A program made the translations under genes and the position numbers. This document shows positions 10,043 through 23,307 of a DNA stretch of 64,000 nt, piece by piece. The stretch covers positions 20,492,001-20,556,000 of the forward strand of contig OX940860.1 in the NCBI GenBank assembly GCA_954871525.1. Direction: 5' to 3'. Every line of letters begins with the position of its first letter. Position 1 is the stretch's first letter. Under the pieces are notes generated by a model. The model did not search any database. It was not told where the DNA came from and saw only the letters and a list, made by a program, of their open reading frames with translations. The DNA is from Parietaria judaica. Taxonomy: Eukaryota; Streptophyta; Magnoliopsida; Rosales; Urticaceae.

Positions 10043-12344
10043 AATATATAAATTTTTCGGGTTGATTTTTTTATGTAACCACCTACCGAATGTAATAATA
10101 GACTACACTACAAGTATATCAATAGGATTTTTGTAAGATTATAAAAGCTTCTATAGATTAATCGAGCAAACAATATAACTTTAGCTCGCAAATCGACCAC
10201 ATGCCTGAGTAAAGTGCGGTTTCTTATAGAACATTTCCTATAAGAAACGTGTTTCTCATAGTCAAAATATTAACATAAAATAGGAACACCTTTGTGCTTT
10301 GGGACACCAATAACTATGTCTATGTTCTATTCTTATTCAAATGATCCTTTTTTTCCTCGAGATGGGAATGTAAAATATTAAAATGTAAAGACTCTTCAAT
10401 CTTTATGATTATTTATTTGTTGTTGTTTGTTGCTTTTGGAAAACATCGTCAATGATTCGCATGCACGTGATTAGTTTTGCTCACACCTAAATCCTTATAG
10501 GTTTTAGTTTTTAGTAACATATGAATTTATCGGACCCATTTTATTGTTGGCCACTATTCAGCTAGTTTTACATTTTTTATAAAAAATAATATTAACTAGG
10601 AGATAATTAAAAACTGTAGTTTGTTTTCTGTGAGTTGCGATGTGAATTTGAAAGAGAACTTTAAGTTTAACAAGTTTTTTTTTTTTTTTTTTTAATTATA
10701 ATATTATAAACTCTAATGTTTTCATTTATATTATGTTGAGTCTCCTTTCTTTCTTTTATATTTCGGGTACAACTACAAACATGATTATAATTAATATTCA
10801 CCAGATTTTATGCTTATACTTTTTACTAAATAATAATGATATTAGTAATAATTAGTATTTAATGTTATTATTTTTATCTGTAAGAATTAATAATTTGTGC
10901 AGCAAAAGTTTGTATTAATTATTGGTCATAATGATTTATATCTATATAATGTAATATTTTGATGAGCAATGTGATACTTTAATATTATCGAAAGTAATAT
11001 TTGCTTCTTAAGTCGGTCATGGTATAAAACACATAATTTTCAAGTCAATCAATGCCTTGATCTAACTTTGAAGGTGGAAGAGGTTAAGGTCCTCCGGCTG
11101 CTTCACACTCATGCGTTTTTCAAATATGGCGTTCATGGAAATTGATTTTTAATATTATGTATTTTTTTTTTACATCATAATTTTGTAGATTAGTCGTTTT
11201 TGTTCAACTACAATTATGAGAAAATTAAGCAAATGACAATGATAATGGAATTTTATAAGCTATTTCGTATTTTAAATAAAATAGAATTAAGATAAGTGTT
11301 CGGACACAATCCAACTACTCTTGAACATAAGCGCATGCTGCTTACATGTCTCCAGACGGGTCATGGACGCGGGCAATCCGCGCTCACCCCGTCTAGGCAT
11401 GACTGCTTTTAATATAAATCTGTCTGTAATAATGCTATTAACTTGTGTTGCTATGGTAGCAAAGCACCCTTACACTAAAGAGAGTGCTTTGGATTTATGT
11501 TTCCTTTTTTCTATATAATTAAGTCCCTCACAGCAAAGCAATTGTTTTAACTTATTTCAGGTTGCCATTTTAATAATTAACAGGGTTTTCACGTGTTCTA
11601 AAGTTATAAGAATTAATAATTGGCATTAATGTTCCCTGAAATTTAAATTTGAGAACAGTGCATCATAAAAAAAAAAAAAAAAATCTGGCTTACCAAGTAG
11701 ACAGTAGTAAGTTTACTTTTATAACAGATTTTTTTTAAAATATAGTACAATTTCTAATCCCCGTTAATATATAGCAACAACAACAAAAAATACTTATGTG
11801 TAAAATAAGACTTCATCAAATAAATTTCTTTTAATTAATTATCAAACAAAATCATTATATTAAATTGTGAAATTATATTAAATAATTAAAATGTATAATT
11901 CTCTTTTTTTTTAGAGAGAATTAAAATGTATAATTCTCAAATAAAAGTTAAAAAACCCAAATGTTTAAAAATAATAAAAATGGTGCAAATGACTTAACAT
12001 AAGTCACGTGTTACATATATTTTACAACAAGAATCTCAACAATGCAGGTCTAGGTCTTAACAAGTGACCAAATTTTAACCACCATCCATGAAATTATTAA
12101 AATCTCAAGAAAATGTAAAGCATACATCAATAATTCATTTAATTATTGCTAATCGGCAATGAGTTACAAAGACCAATGGTCTTCCACATACTGAGATGAT
12201 AAACTTTAATCTTTTAATTCTTTTTCCAATGTAATAATCAAAAGCTACAAACTCTGTTGCATAATCAGAACATAATTAGAACAAAAATATAAAATCCCGA
12301 AGAAAAAACTTATTCCATGTACAACGAAACGCGTCAAAGCGATC
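10043..12344. other. AT-rich intergenic region downstream of the FTSH gene
   Basis: Contains poly-T/A tracts, for example around 10675-10693 and 11668-11683. There is a small inverted/direct repeat TTAAAATGTATAATTCTC near 11887 and 11921. The open frame at 11321-11518 shows no domain. The last ~150 bp before 12345 should be the 3' UTR of the FTSH gene. No other feature seen. Confidence 0.45.
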
Positions 12345-15300
12345 TCACGTAGGGACGACCAGGGGCGTTCCTCCGTCTTCTTCCTCGGACGCGGTATTCA
12401 ATGGGATCTCCACAGGCTTCTCTTCTACATCTTCGAACCCTTGCTTGAACCGGTCATAGTTGGAAACCTCAGCGTACTTGAACGGCCGCTCGCCGAGAAC
12501 TTTGAGCAGATCCTCCTGGTGAAGCACTTCCTTCTCAAGCAAGAGCTCCGCGATTTGGGCCACGTGCTCCTTATGCTCCTCGATGAGCTGGACCGTCTTC
12601 TCGTAGGCCTTCGCAACCCATTCGCGCACCTCGTTGTCGATGATTGCGCCCGTTTTGCTGCTGTAGGGTTTGGTCATCTCAAACGAGTCTTCCCGTTGGG
12701 GGAAAGAGAGGAGGCCCACCTTCTCGCTGAACCCGTACACGGCCACTTGAGCATATGTCATCTTCGTCACCTTCTCTAAATCGTTCTGTGCTCCGGTTGA
12801 TATTTTCCCCAATATGACCTAGGAAGAAAGGAAAAAAAAAACACAGATTACGCAAGTTGTTTTCGGGTACTTTAGAATATTCTATTTAATCATAATGAGA
12901 TACATTACTTAACAAGTAATTTAGCTGACGATAACATAGATCTAATTGATCCATGTAAGATAAGGAAAATAACAAAGCTACAATAATAGTCTCATACAAT
13001 TACTAATTACCTAATAGCACCATATTTAACTATTTATCGCTAATTTATGCCCAACTTCATTTATTTCCAGTCTGTTTAGCAAGAACATACAGTAGCAATG
13101 GTGATAGGTTGCGTAATATGAACTTCTACATTTTATTTAGGGATATTAAGTTCCCATAAAGTAGTATTTTGAGGCGGCATAATCCCATTAGTTAATCACA
13201 GAATAAGAAACTAATGTTACGATAAATGTGTCTCCAAGTATCCAATTTGAACACTCGTGGAAACTTACGAGCTACATAAATTGAAACATTGGGAGCTCAA
13301 CCCGTGATAACCAAAATATATGATGGGTACTCATGCGCAAGTATCCCTTTTGGTTTATCATATTTACGAGTAGATTATGCTGATTTGATTTTCTATTTAA
13401 ATAGAGAGATATGATCATCCAGCGGTGGGAACAGTATGTACAGGCTACTTTTCTCTTTCCAGTCTCCTATCTTTACTTCCAAAAAATCTATGGCAAAAGC
13501 AGTTAATGTATTCGGGCGTATCCTGATAATTCGAGTTACCTGCTCAGCAGCTCTACCACCAAGAGTCATACACGTAATATCGAAAAGTTGCTCCTTTGTC
13601 ATTAGGAGATTCTCATTCGGGACATACTGAGCAAACCCAAGTGCAGCCGTGCCCCGCGGAACAATAGTCACTTTCAACAAGGGCTCAGCGTGCTCCAAGA
13701 ACCAACCGGCAACAGCATGACCCGATTCGTGATAGGCGACGGTTCGTCGTTCAAGCTTGCTCACAACCTGCATAGCCAAGTCGGAACATGGTAAGATCTT
13801 CTGCTAATTAAAACTCAAGAACAGTTAGTAAGTGACATGGCAATTATACCCTATTCTTCTTCTCCAAACCGCCGATGATCCTATCAATCGCAGAGTCAAA
13901 ATGCTCCATCGTGACTTGAGCACTCTCATTTCTCGCCGCAATCAAAGCAGCTTCATTACAGACATTTGCGATATCTGCCCCGGCAAATCCAGGTGTCAGC
14001 GCAGCAAGCCTTTCGGAGAAGTACGAGGGCTCATGATCAAGTTTGATCTTTTTAAGATAAATCAGGAAGATCTGATTACGGCCTTTGATATCGGGTTTGT
14101 CAATGGTGATTTGACGGTCAAATCGCCCCGGTCTTAGAAGGGCTTTGTCCAATATATCAGGCCTGTTGGTACCAGCAAGAACAACCACTCCAGCAGTTGT
14201 TCCAAAGCCGTCCATCTCCACCAGCAATTGATTTAAAGTGCTTTCACGCTCATCGTTGGAGCCTGACAGTCCTCCACGCCCTCTTGCTCGACCTATGGCG
14301 TCAATCTCATCGATGAATACTATACTCGGAGCGCATTGCCTTGCTTCCTGAAATAAATTCCTAACCCTAGATGGCCCAACTCCGACAAACATTTCCATGA
14401 AATCCGACCCAGATATTGAGAGAAACGGTACACCAGATTCTCCGGCAGTTGCTTTTGCTAGAAGGGTTTTTCCGGTTCCTGGAGGGCCGACCAGCAGAGC
14501 CCCTTTAGGAATTTTTGCACCTAATTCCTCGTATTTCTTTGGGTTTTTCAAGAAATGCACAAACTCCATGATCTCTAACTTGGCCTCATCGCAACCCGCA
14601 ACATCTTTGAAATAGATCTGGTTAAATCCAAAGTAAAAGTCACTTAAGTACTTAATGCCAAAGTGCAAAAAGCAGTATCATAACTGTTGAAAAATATAAA
14701 GAGTATTTAAAAGCAGTATCTTATTGCATTATCTCAATCTGGCACCAGAAAATTATTTTAATCGATTTGCCCCCTGAACTTGCCGCCTTGTCCAGTTTGG
14801 CCCTCAAACGTGAAATAAAAAGAGTTCGTGAGCAAACTGAGATTATGCGACAAGTTCAGGGTGCAAACTGCAAACTAATACAGTAAAAAATAGTGGGGCA
14901 AATTGAGACAAAACGACAAGGTCAAGGGCGACAACTGATGATTACTGAAAATAAAATGGTGGTAAACTCGCAGATATTGCAAGCTGCAGGCATCACCCAG
15001 CCACCAAATGATCATCATTTAAAAGTGATCATGAAAATTCAAATTTGGAGAACAAATAACAAGTCGATAGTCAGAATTAATAACCTTGTTTTTGGTATTT
15101 TTATCGACTTTTGTGACGTGAGCTTTTCCAATGTTGAAAATTCCACGGGCGCCCTTTCCACCACCACCACCGACACCAAATCCACTTTGCATTCTACGAC
15201 CCATGTACATCAGGGTTCCCAAGAGCAACAACGTCGGCGCAAATCTCATAATTTCTTGGTACCAAACCATTTCAGAGGTGTAGGTGACGGGAACATAATC

Positions 15301-16948
15301 ATGAGGGTCTATTTTCAATGCTTCTTGGGCTTCCTCTAACTTCTCCTCAAACGACTCGACACTTCCGATATTAAAATAGTATTTGTACTTTCCACGACTT
15401 CCCTGAGCAGGAGCACCACTGCCTGGTCCTTGGACGACATCATCGCTTGCTTTATCACGTGGTGAGTCTCTTACATATACTTTTGCAACCGACTTATTTG
15501 AGACAACTATACGGTCTACTAAACCTGCTTCCAAAAGCTTGTTCTTAAACTCTTGAAAGCTAATCTGCAGAGAAGAAAACGTAAAGTGCCCAAAAATAAG
15601 TAAATATTGATAAAAATAAATCTTACGAATATAATTTCTTATCGAGGGCGTCAATTACAATCATGTAAATGGCAAACATTAATAAAAAAAATGTTTTTTA
15701 AAATAACTATTAAGTTTTTCTAGTGGAAACCAAATTTTCAAAAGAAAGTAGAACAAGAAAATGGGCCAAAATTATAAAGCAAGAAACTACAAAAAAAAAC
15801 CTAAAAAAAAAACTAAAATACAGACTCGTTCTACGTACCTGTTGCTCCTCCGCCGGACCAAAAGAATATGAAGAAAGGAAAAGCCCAATCACTATTAAAG
15901 GAGTGATTACGCTTTGGAATTGCTTCATAAAAGCCTCCTGAAAGCCTCCACCGTCATCGGTTTTCGACTCATCTGAAAGTGGTTGAAAGTCAAGATTAGA
16001 CTTAAGTACGAATTCACTACATCTACTTGCTTATGGTCTTAAACGAACCCTTTCCTTCACTTCCACAACTAGTTTAAAAGCTCAAGTCAGCACTAAGTAT
16101 ATATATATGTAGGAGTAGAATATATATAGCATCTTCTCTATGTATACTGTCAGGCCACAGTACTGAAACGTCTCTTAACAAAAAGTTGCCTGGCAAAAGA
16201 ACTTGGACACCGTTTTGAAGAGAGCAACAAAACCTAAACCGGAAATTCTCATTGATCTGCCTACCAATTCAAACAGCGGCACCGAATGCTTGATGCTTGT
16301 TCATTCTTTATTCAAGCCTAAAACTCGCATTAGCTCAGAACATCACATTTGCATAATCAAATCGCTTCCAAACAGCCATTTTCGACAACGAAAAACGAAA
16401 TTGAGTACCTTTGGATTCCGATTTCTGCTCATCGCCCTTCGGAACATCCTTCTTCTCCTTGGGATAGAAGTTCTCATAATCTGCAACCAAAACCCCTTTC
16501 TTAGCCTCCTAAGAAAGACAGACGTGAGAACAAAAACAAACAACTCAAGAAAAAAGCTTACTCTTTTTCTTAGGGGTTTCGCTGGAGAAGAGCCTGCGAG
16601 CATGGGGGCTCGCGAGAATGTACCGGAAATCTGAAGCGAAGGACTTTCCGGCTCTAATGGAAGCAACGTAGCCCCTCAGAAACCCTAAAGCCCCATCGAC
16701 GCGACCACCGAGGCCCGAGCTGCCGCCGAGCCCCAAAACCCCTTCGACACCGCTCGGATTCCCCGCGCTCCGGCCACCGTACAACAGATTCTACGAGCCA
16801 AACGCCGTGATCGAACAAGCAAATCGACACAGGTTCTTAAGAAAAAGGAAAAAAATCCATTTTTTTTTCTTAAACAAAAATGGGATGAGAAACTTACTTT
16901 GGAACGCGAAGATCGCGAGAGGGAACGACCGATTCTGGAAAAATTCAT
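12345..16948 (-). CDS. FTSH10: Mitochondrial ATP-dependent zinc metalloprotease, FTSH3/FTSH10 type (m-AAA protease)
   Basis: Eight minus-strand exons: 16948-16898, 16790-16562, 16480-16409, 15972-15839, 15564-15085, 14617-13850, 13767-13540 and 12818-12345. They total 2436 nt, 811 aa, the expected family size, with all phases closing. The N-terminus ([17 protein letters not shown]) is Arg/Ser-rich and acid-free, fitting a mitochondrial presequence. Two membrane helices lie at about 139-156 and 270-284. The AAA module follows: Walker A GPPGTGKT (366-373), Walker B FIDEID (423-428) and a second region of homology (472-490). The protease site HESGH (591-595) binds zinc. Plant FTSH3/FTSH10 form hexamers in the inner mitochondrial membrane with active sites facing the matrix, for quality control and assembly of respiratory complexes. 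Exon sequences match this subgroup very closely. Which paralogue (3 or 10) it is cannot be decided by eye. Confidence 0.96.
14755..14945. mobile_element. Short inverted-repeat element in an FTSH intron
   Basis: Within the intron between FTSH exons 5 and 6, TTTGCCCCCTGAACTTG and GGCCCTCAAACG on the left face GTTCAGGGTGC and GGGGCAAATTGAGAC...GACAAGGTCAAGGGC on the right, as imperfect inverted repeats. This 'gcccctgaacttg' type of foldback is common in plant introns and resembles Mutator-like MITEs. A clean target-site duplication was not found. Confidence 0.45.
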
Positions 16949-17255
16949 CCTCTGGGAAACGCAAACGAGATGATTCAGTGTCGAAGAATGAGATTCAGAG
17001 GTTTATATATAATTATATATACATATATCCCGAAATTGAAGCGGAAAAATAAATAAATGGGATAATTAAACAAGTACCTGAAAATTAAATAAAAATCGAA
17101 AAATAAAATCGAGAGCAATGAGAAATGAGAATTCTGTGAGGAACTACAAATCGTGAACAGTGATTGAGGGACGATCAAGGTGATTCGACGAAAACATTCT
17201 ACGATTTCGCTGTGTTTGGTTCGAAATTCGAAGAGCTTGATGTTAATCAACGATA
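16949..17255 (-). promoter_or_regulatory. Leader and probable 5' UTR intron of the FTSH gene
   Basis: Upstream of the FTSH ATG the minus strand shows an acceptor TTTCCCAG at about 16952. A plausible donor CAG|GTACTTG sits near 17075, so the leader is probably interrupted by an intron of about 120 bp. The leader exon may reach to about 17250. No clear TATA box was identified. Confidence 0.35.
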
Positions 17256-17305
17256 TATGAAGAGGTTTTTCTTATTAGTGCCAAAAAGGAACATAAAAAG
17301 AAAAT

Positions 17306-17858
17306 AGCAAATAGCGGCATAAATACTCTTAAATTATCTATCATTATAAACATAATTTTAAAAGTAAAAGCAGTGACAATAATATCTAAAGTATTAAAGA
17401 GTGAAATTTCATTGGTTTCTTTTTCTACGTCCTTAGTGTCCAAAGTTTAAACGTTAAACGGCACGTGGCGCTTTGATGATGCCACATCATTACCCTACAT
17501 GCTAATTTTTATATTTTGACAACGTGTATCACCATTTTACCCATGTTTTGTTAATTTTACATGCTGATGTTCGAAAGTTGTGATAAACGCCTCAAAATTT
17601 ACGAAAATGTGAGTTTAAATAGTGGTTCACGTTACCAAAACGTGAAAACTAAATTGAAACGGAGTAATGACATAGCATCATCATAGCGCCGCACATGTCA
17701 TTCAACGTTTGGGCGTTGACAGCGTAAAAAAAGAATCAACAAAATTTCACTTTTTAATATTTTATATATTATTTTTATTTTATTATTATTATTATTTATT
17801 TTTAAAAATATGCTTGCATTTTTGAATAATTTAAAAGTATTTATGCCGCAATTTGCTA
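17306..17858. mobile_element. Degraded foldback element (~550 bp)
   Basis: The left end GCAAATAGCGGCATAAATACTC and, inverted, the right end AAAGTATTTATGCCGCAATTTGC form terminal repeats. Inside, ACGTGGCGCTTTGATGATGCCACATC and a rough inverted partner ATGACATAGCATCATCATAGCGCC give a second inverted layer. A-rich flanks (AAAGAAAATA / TAAAAAAATA) could be an imperfect 9-10 bp duplication. Non-coding; a Mutator-like MITE is likely. Confidence 0.6.
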
Positions 17859-18886
17859 AAAAAATAAAGACTTCTTTTTTTGAGGTGAGGTACGGCGTTA
17901 CGTGGGTTTATGTGGTTTAATATGGACCTTATTGTAGCTTGGAAAACAAGGCTCGTGAATTAATTCATTTCAATATTCCAAATTGACATGGAATAAAAAT
18001 AATAATCGAGCTTAATAAATAATAATAATAATCTAATATTCTAATTGCAGAATTAAACATTTGTTGACATATGATTATGAATTATCTAAAAACAACGAGA
18101 CGAAGCCCACAGATCCGACTTTAGGTAGTAAGTTGAATAATTGTAGAAAAGATTGTGTTTCTATACACGGTAATAAAACACATACTCAGAAACCCAATAT
18201 TGGATTATCTTTCCATATTTAATAACTACAAGGCATTTATTTGATTGCTCAATTATAGTAGTACTAGTGGACGACACCGCGCTCCGTGCGGTGGCGATAA
18301 AATGCGTAGGTAAGTGGTAAAATCATTATTTATATTTTTTGTTTAAAATATTTTTTCTTATTTGATCTTAGCTTTTTATCACGCAAATATAGGATATCTC
18401 TTAAAATGACATTTTGATGATTTTTTCCCATATCTTTAAAATCTCTTGCATGAAAAAATATTACAACTGAAATAATTATTTTGTCTATTTTTCATTGACC
18501 TCACTCCTTTGTCACATAACCCTTGGAGGAAGAAAGAAAAATATTCTTAGCACAACGAAATAATTATATCCAAAGCATCAACTGCTCAATGTCTTGAAGA
18601 CATTGATATTTATCTATTTATATATTTTTGTGCGATAGAGCGGTAGAGAAATAGACCGCAATCACTTGTGTGGACTCTTTGTAAGTAAAAAAACGTCTAC
18701 AATTGTAATGCAATGGTATATCATCTATAATTAAAACAAAACGTTTACTGTACATGCCTTATATTTCGTTCTTGCACTCCATGAAGTGTTTATGTGTAAT
18801 GGAAAAAGTGCATTAACAAATTTATAAATTTTTTAGAAATTGAAGATTCTCAAATCCTAAGTACCAATGCTAGCTTCACCACTACT

Positions 18887-18923
<37 letters not shown>

Positions 18924-19991
18924 ATATAAACGTGTATATATGTCAAAAAGTTTAAAATATATTTATCCCAAAAATACTTCAACCTATTTGGATACGAAGG
19001 TCTAATGGTAAAGAACATGATAAGTGTACAAAGATAGGGTATTATTCCTAAGCTTCAACCTCAACTTTGATAGCCCAAAATTAAGAAGAAAAAGTCATTC
19101 ATTTGATGAAAGCATACTTAACAAAATATATAAGAATCTGTCTTGTCTCAATACAAAATGAAAATGAATGCAAGAAAGCTTAGTTGAGAAAATGAGCGGC
19201 AATGAGTAAGCAAAATAAATTAAATGAAATCAATTTGCTGAGAGTGAGAATTAGGAAGCCACCAAAAAACGTGAAAGAAAGACGAAGACAACTTGAAATG
19301 AAGCATAGTTTAAATAGGGAGAAATTAAAGGGCTGGTTTTAATTGAGAAAAACATATTGCTTTGGATGCTAAAGGGCAGAGAGATTGAGGAGCAGTTTAA
19401 GTGAAGAAAACATATTGACATGAGATTAAGAACAAATACTAATTCCAGTGAAAATAATAATCTATAATTTTATATCTTCCTAGAATATTTACGTAAATTG
19501 AAACTAAAATCTAGTGAAGAAGAGTCTCACCGTAGAAATGACGGACGAACAATTCCCGGAACTCCCTGAAAAATCAATAAATGCATTAACAATATCGACA
19601 CTTTAACAATTTTTATCGTAAAGTGAAGTCAACATCCTCGGCAAAAGAATCTCACCGAATAAGCAACGAAAGGATAAAAAATCCCGGGAATCTCTGAAAA
19701 CAATAAAAGAAAAAACAATACCCTAAAATCACCCCTTTAAATAATTCGAACCATAATAATAGAAGAACACGTATGTATAAAATAAAAAAGAAAAAGAAAA
19801 TTACCACCATTCATAATGATCTATGAAGAACCTAAATCAAATATATAAAAAAAAAAAACATAATCGTCGTACCTTAACTCATAGTTTTAACTGTTTCCAA
19901 CCTCAAATTCAATAAACTTTATTGAATAAAGAAGCATTTTTAACATCATTGATAATGAATTTCAATATTACATATCTTTTATTATCACATA

Positions 19992-20258
19992 TTATAAATC
20001 ATACGATTTCCTGCGGAAAAGAAACATAAATATATGTGTCAAAGCTATGCTCGAACAAAACTGCATGTAGAGAAGAAAACTGAGTATTGAAGAGAACTGA
20101 GGCAGAGCTGCAGAAGCTTCGTCAAGAACTGAACCAACATGTCTCGGAGTCGAGGCACCTTTCGCCGCGAGAGGGTGAGTATTAGCGACTCTGATTGGAG
20201 TCGAAGAAGGCGTGTGCATGCTGGAAGAGTTGCCGTCTCCAATTCCGAAGAGAGTCAT
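19992..20258 (-). pseudogene. First-exon-like segment carried by the Helitron-like element
   Basis: A minus-strand ATG at 20258 opens a frame beginning MTLFGIGDGNSSS, continuing THPLAAKGAS and VLDEASAALPQFSS. It is GC-richer than its surroundings and preceded by a CT-rich leader, so it looks like the 5' UTR plus first exon of a cellular gene. After about 60 residues the frame becomes hydrophobic and AT-rich, consistent with running into an intron (possible donor after ATACTCAG is not a GT). I do not recognise the parent gene. Helitrons often capture gene pieces, so a captured fragment is the simplest reading; a real short gene is possible. Confidence 0.4.
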
Positions 20259-21174
20259 CGCGGTGTTGTGGTTTTGGAGGTTGAGAGAGAGAAAAATTTG
20301 AGGGATGAGATTTTTTAATGGTCTGGAAACGTATCGTTTCACTTTCACATCCCAAAACACTTGTTTATAAAGATTGCATTTAAACAAAAAAAATAGAATG
20401 CTATGAGGGACAACACCTTTTGGAATTCTTTCGAAGAAATGACTCAGATAGTTGTAGTGTTAGAAAAAAGAGGATTCTAAAATTCTAGCTTCTCTATTTG
20501 CCACATCATGTTTCAAAAACTGTCCTTATATATATATATATTTTATTTATTTACTATGAATATGATCAAATATATATTAATTAAAAAAAAGAAGATAAAT
20601 GAAATATTACTCTTAAAACAAATATTCAATTTGAAGAGTTTGTTCTAATAGGAGAATTGTTCAACGGCCTTCCATCATCAGTATTATTAATTGCTTTTAG
20701 GATATTACTAAGCTATGTTTGCTAAGCCAACATATATATTCCTAATTTCAAGGAAAATGTTTATATTATATTATATATATATATGAAAAAGGAATAACTA
20801 ATAACTTACATGCATGGCAAGATATAGAGAAAAGATTAAGAATTTATAATTCTTTTAAGCCTTGAAAATGATAGTATTGAGATTTGTCAATTTTTTAGAA
20901 ATAGTAAAGCACAGTCAATGAAGAAAGATAATAATTAAAGATCTTGATGAATATTCTAAAAAATATTTTATTCAAACTGAATGTTGTGATCGAATTATCT
21001 ACATCAGATACAATGCACATTTTTTTTCTTCTTATTTCATCGTAATATCATTGAAAATGCACAACAACTCCAATACCATGTCTTGATGGTAAAATTATAC
21101 ATGCGACTATTACATAAATCTAAAAAGATATACATAATACAACAACTCATACCAAAGATATACAACCGAAAGAA

Positions 21175-21175
<1 letters not shown>

Positions 21176-21221
<46 letters not shown>
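21176..21221. repeat. (TA)n microsatellite
   Basis: Pure TA dinucleotide run of over 20 units inside the Helitron-like region. Open frames through it (runs of Tyr-Ile) are artefacts. Confidence 0.95.
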
Positions 21222-21224
<3 letters not shown>

Positions 21225-21664
21225 GATTTCTCTACAAACATAACATGATATGTATACATATGATAACCAAACTAACACAACGAACCACAGGTTCCGGTCT
21301 TGTTACTAACTGGGGAATAAAAGTACTCATAGCAAATAGGAATATTCTTCATGGTTATGTTAAAAAAATTATTCATTGGTTTGCCAACGGAAATGGGCAG
21401 AGGACAGCGAGATCGGAATGCCGCACCGAAAAACGGAATCTCTCACTAAAGGCCACAAATAAGAATACGATGAGGAAAAAATAATGAGCAGTAAAAATAT
21501 TAACACTTACAAATTCTACACCGGAAAGCTGCCACCGGAAAAAGGAATCACCGATCATAGCCTCCGTAAAAATTTAAAAAAATTAAGCACAATAAAATTA
21601 AACACACCGGAAAACCTCTACCGGAAAAAAATAATCTCTGATATTATATATATACACGTTTCTC

Positions 21665-21765
21665 AACTCTTTTTAAGGACCGAACACAATTTTCTCAACT
21701 CCTATTATACATAAGCGGGCTAATTTAAGGACCGAACACAATTTTCTCAAGTCCTATATATTAAT
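21665..21765. repeat. Two-copy tandem repeat (~55-bp spacing)
   Basis: TTAAGGACCGAACACAATTT followed by TCTCAA(C/G)TCCTAT appears at about 21672 and again at about 21726. Read directly from sequence; function unknown. Confidence 0.85.
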
Positions 21766-22694
21766 TGCTTATATTTAAACGCTTAATTAGAAGGCAACCA
21801 CAATTGTGTATCGCTGTCCAAGAAGTTTTGCAAGACAACATGACTAATGAGCAAAAATGTATGAATCCAACATTCTTGCTAAAAATTATAAATTCTCTTG
21901 CATGTAGAATGACACTTCACACTTGGTAAACCTTCCTATAGAATTTTTATTTTTTTTGGAATAAACAAAAATAATATCTTTGATGTGAGATATATACTAT
22001 ATACACACAAAACTATATGAAAGGTATATTACGCACTTGTGGTAATGTAAACAGATAGCCTTAGCTTTATTAATTGTCATGATAATAAACTTTGACCTTC
22101 TCTTATTCCCTTCTAAAAAAACTAACGTCAATAGTAATCACTAATGAGATTCTCCATATATATATAGATATAGATATATATTTATATTTAAATGAATTGA
22201 GAGAAGTTTGGAATACGAAGCAAAAATAGAATTGAATAGCTACAAAATTAATTAGACCACTTCATCAACATTTACTCACAACTTATTTTTTATAACTGAA
22301 TAGTCAATAGAGAACACATATCTAACTAACTACGTTTTCTTATTAAAAAATGATAAAATTTAGAAAATAAGAAACTCATATTCCTTTGTTTTGTAGTATG
22401 CCACATCACCGCTAAAAAACTGTCCTTTTATAAAGATATAGATTCGTAATTATAATCGATTATAATTTTTATTATATAATTATAATAATAATTATCCTAT
22501 CAGCCTCTTAGTTATTAAAAATATAAATCTAGTTTTTTTTATTACAAAATAATTAAAGTAATTCTTCTATTAAATTTTTTTAATTAAATTATTATTATCA
22601 AAAGCGTTAATTTTTATACAAATTTTGAGAGAAAAAAATAACAATACATAAAATAACAATATTTTAGTAATATTAAATTTTTTTATTATTTCAA

Positions 22695-22812
22695 TATTAT
22701 GGGCTGGGCTTGGAATGCAATTAGGCCGCCAAAATACTGGGCCAGAATTAGCCCAATTCGACTCAACCAAATCGCCATTACTATATAGCTTATCTCTAAA
22801 GCTCACCGATCG
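22695..22812 (+). promoter_or_regulatory. Promoter region of the plastid methyltransferase-like gene
   Basis: TGGGCTGGGCTTGG at about 22700 and TGGGCCAG at about 22738 are site II (TGGGCY) elements, frequent in nuclear genes for organelle proteins. CTATATAGC at 22781-22789 is a fitting TATA box. A CT-rich leader follows, then a probable donor (CCTCAG|GTACAA) at 23099 and an acceptor (CGAATAG) at about 23225, implying a 5' UTR intron. Confidence 0.5.
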
Positions 22813-23307
22813 CCTCCGCCGAAGCTGCGACTCAGCTTCTCCACGCCGCCGAAGCCACGGCTCAGCTTCGGTCTCGGCTCGAGTCATCACTCACAGTCAA
22901 GCTTCGGCTTGCCACTGCCACAGCTTCAGCTTTAGCTTCGCCGTCCCTTCTGCTTGCTCAGGTTCAGTTTTGGTTTTTGGGTTTTGGTCTGTGACTGTTA
23001 AAATATGAGCATTTGTACATTGTTTCCAGGGATTTTTTGCTCAGATAATCATTATAAACGAAGGAGAAGATCAATGACGTCATTCTCGTCAACCCCTCAG
23101 GTACAACTTCTCATTTCGTGAACTATACTTTCAGATATGAAGGTTTCTGCTCACCATGTGTTTGTCTATTTGTATGTGTATCATGGCTCACTCATATAGA
23201 ATGACTTACTGTTTGACCCGAATAGGATCACGGCAAAAGGCAATAGCTTTTTGGCACCATCTGATTGAATTCTGAATTCCCCGGCTTCGCCGCCGCCGCC
23301 TGCAACA

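Larger units (their letters stand above)
18264..22442 (-). mobile_element. Helitron-like element, minus strand, non-autonomous
   Basis: On the minus strand the 3' terminus is textbook: hairpin CACCGC-loop-GCGGTG (18294-18276), a short spacer, then CTAG at 18267-18264 followed by a host T. The 5' end candidate is TCTATATCTTTATAAAAGG at 22442, preceded by host A. The subterminal GGACAGTTTTTT...GTGATGTGGCA resembles plant Helitron 5' ends. A second very similar 5'-like sequence (AAGGACAGTTTTTGAAAC...ATGTGGCA) occurs at about 20530-20485. The real unit may therefore be 20.5-18.26 kb with another partial copy to its right. No Rep/helicase coding sequence is visible. Confidence 0.7.

Noticed and set aside
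12425..12779. Open frames on the plus strand and in another minus frame over the last FTSH exon
   Set aside because: Shadows of the real FTSH exon, which matches the family residue by residue.
21083..21484. 133-codon plus-strand frame
   Set aside because: Passes through a TA microsatellite (Tyr-Ile run) inside the Helitron-like region.
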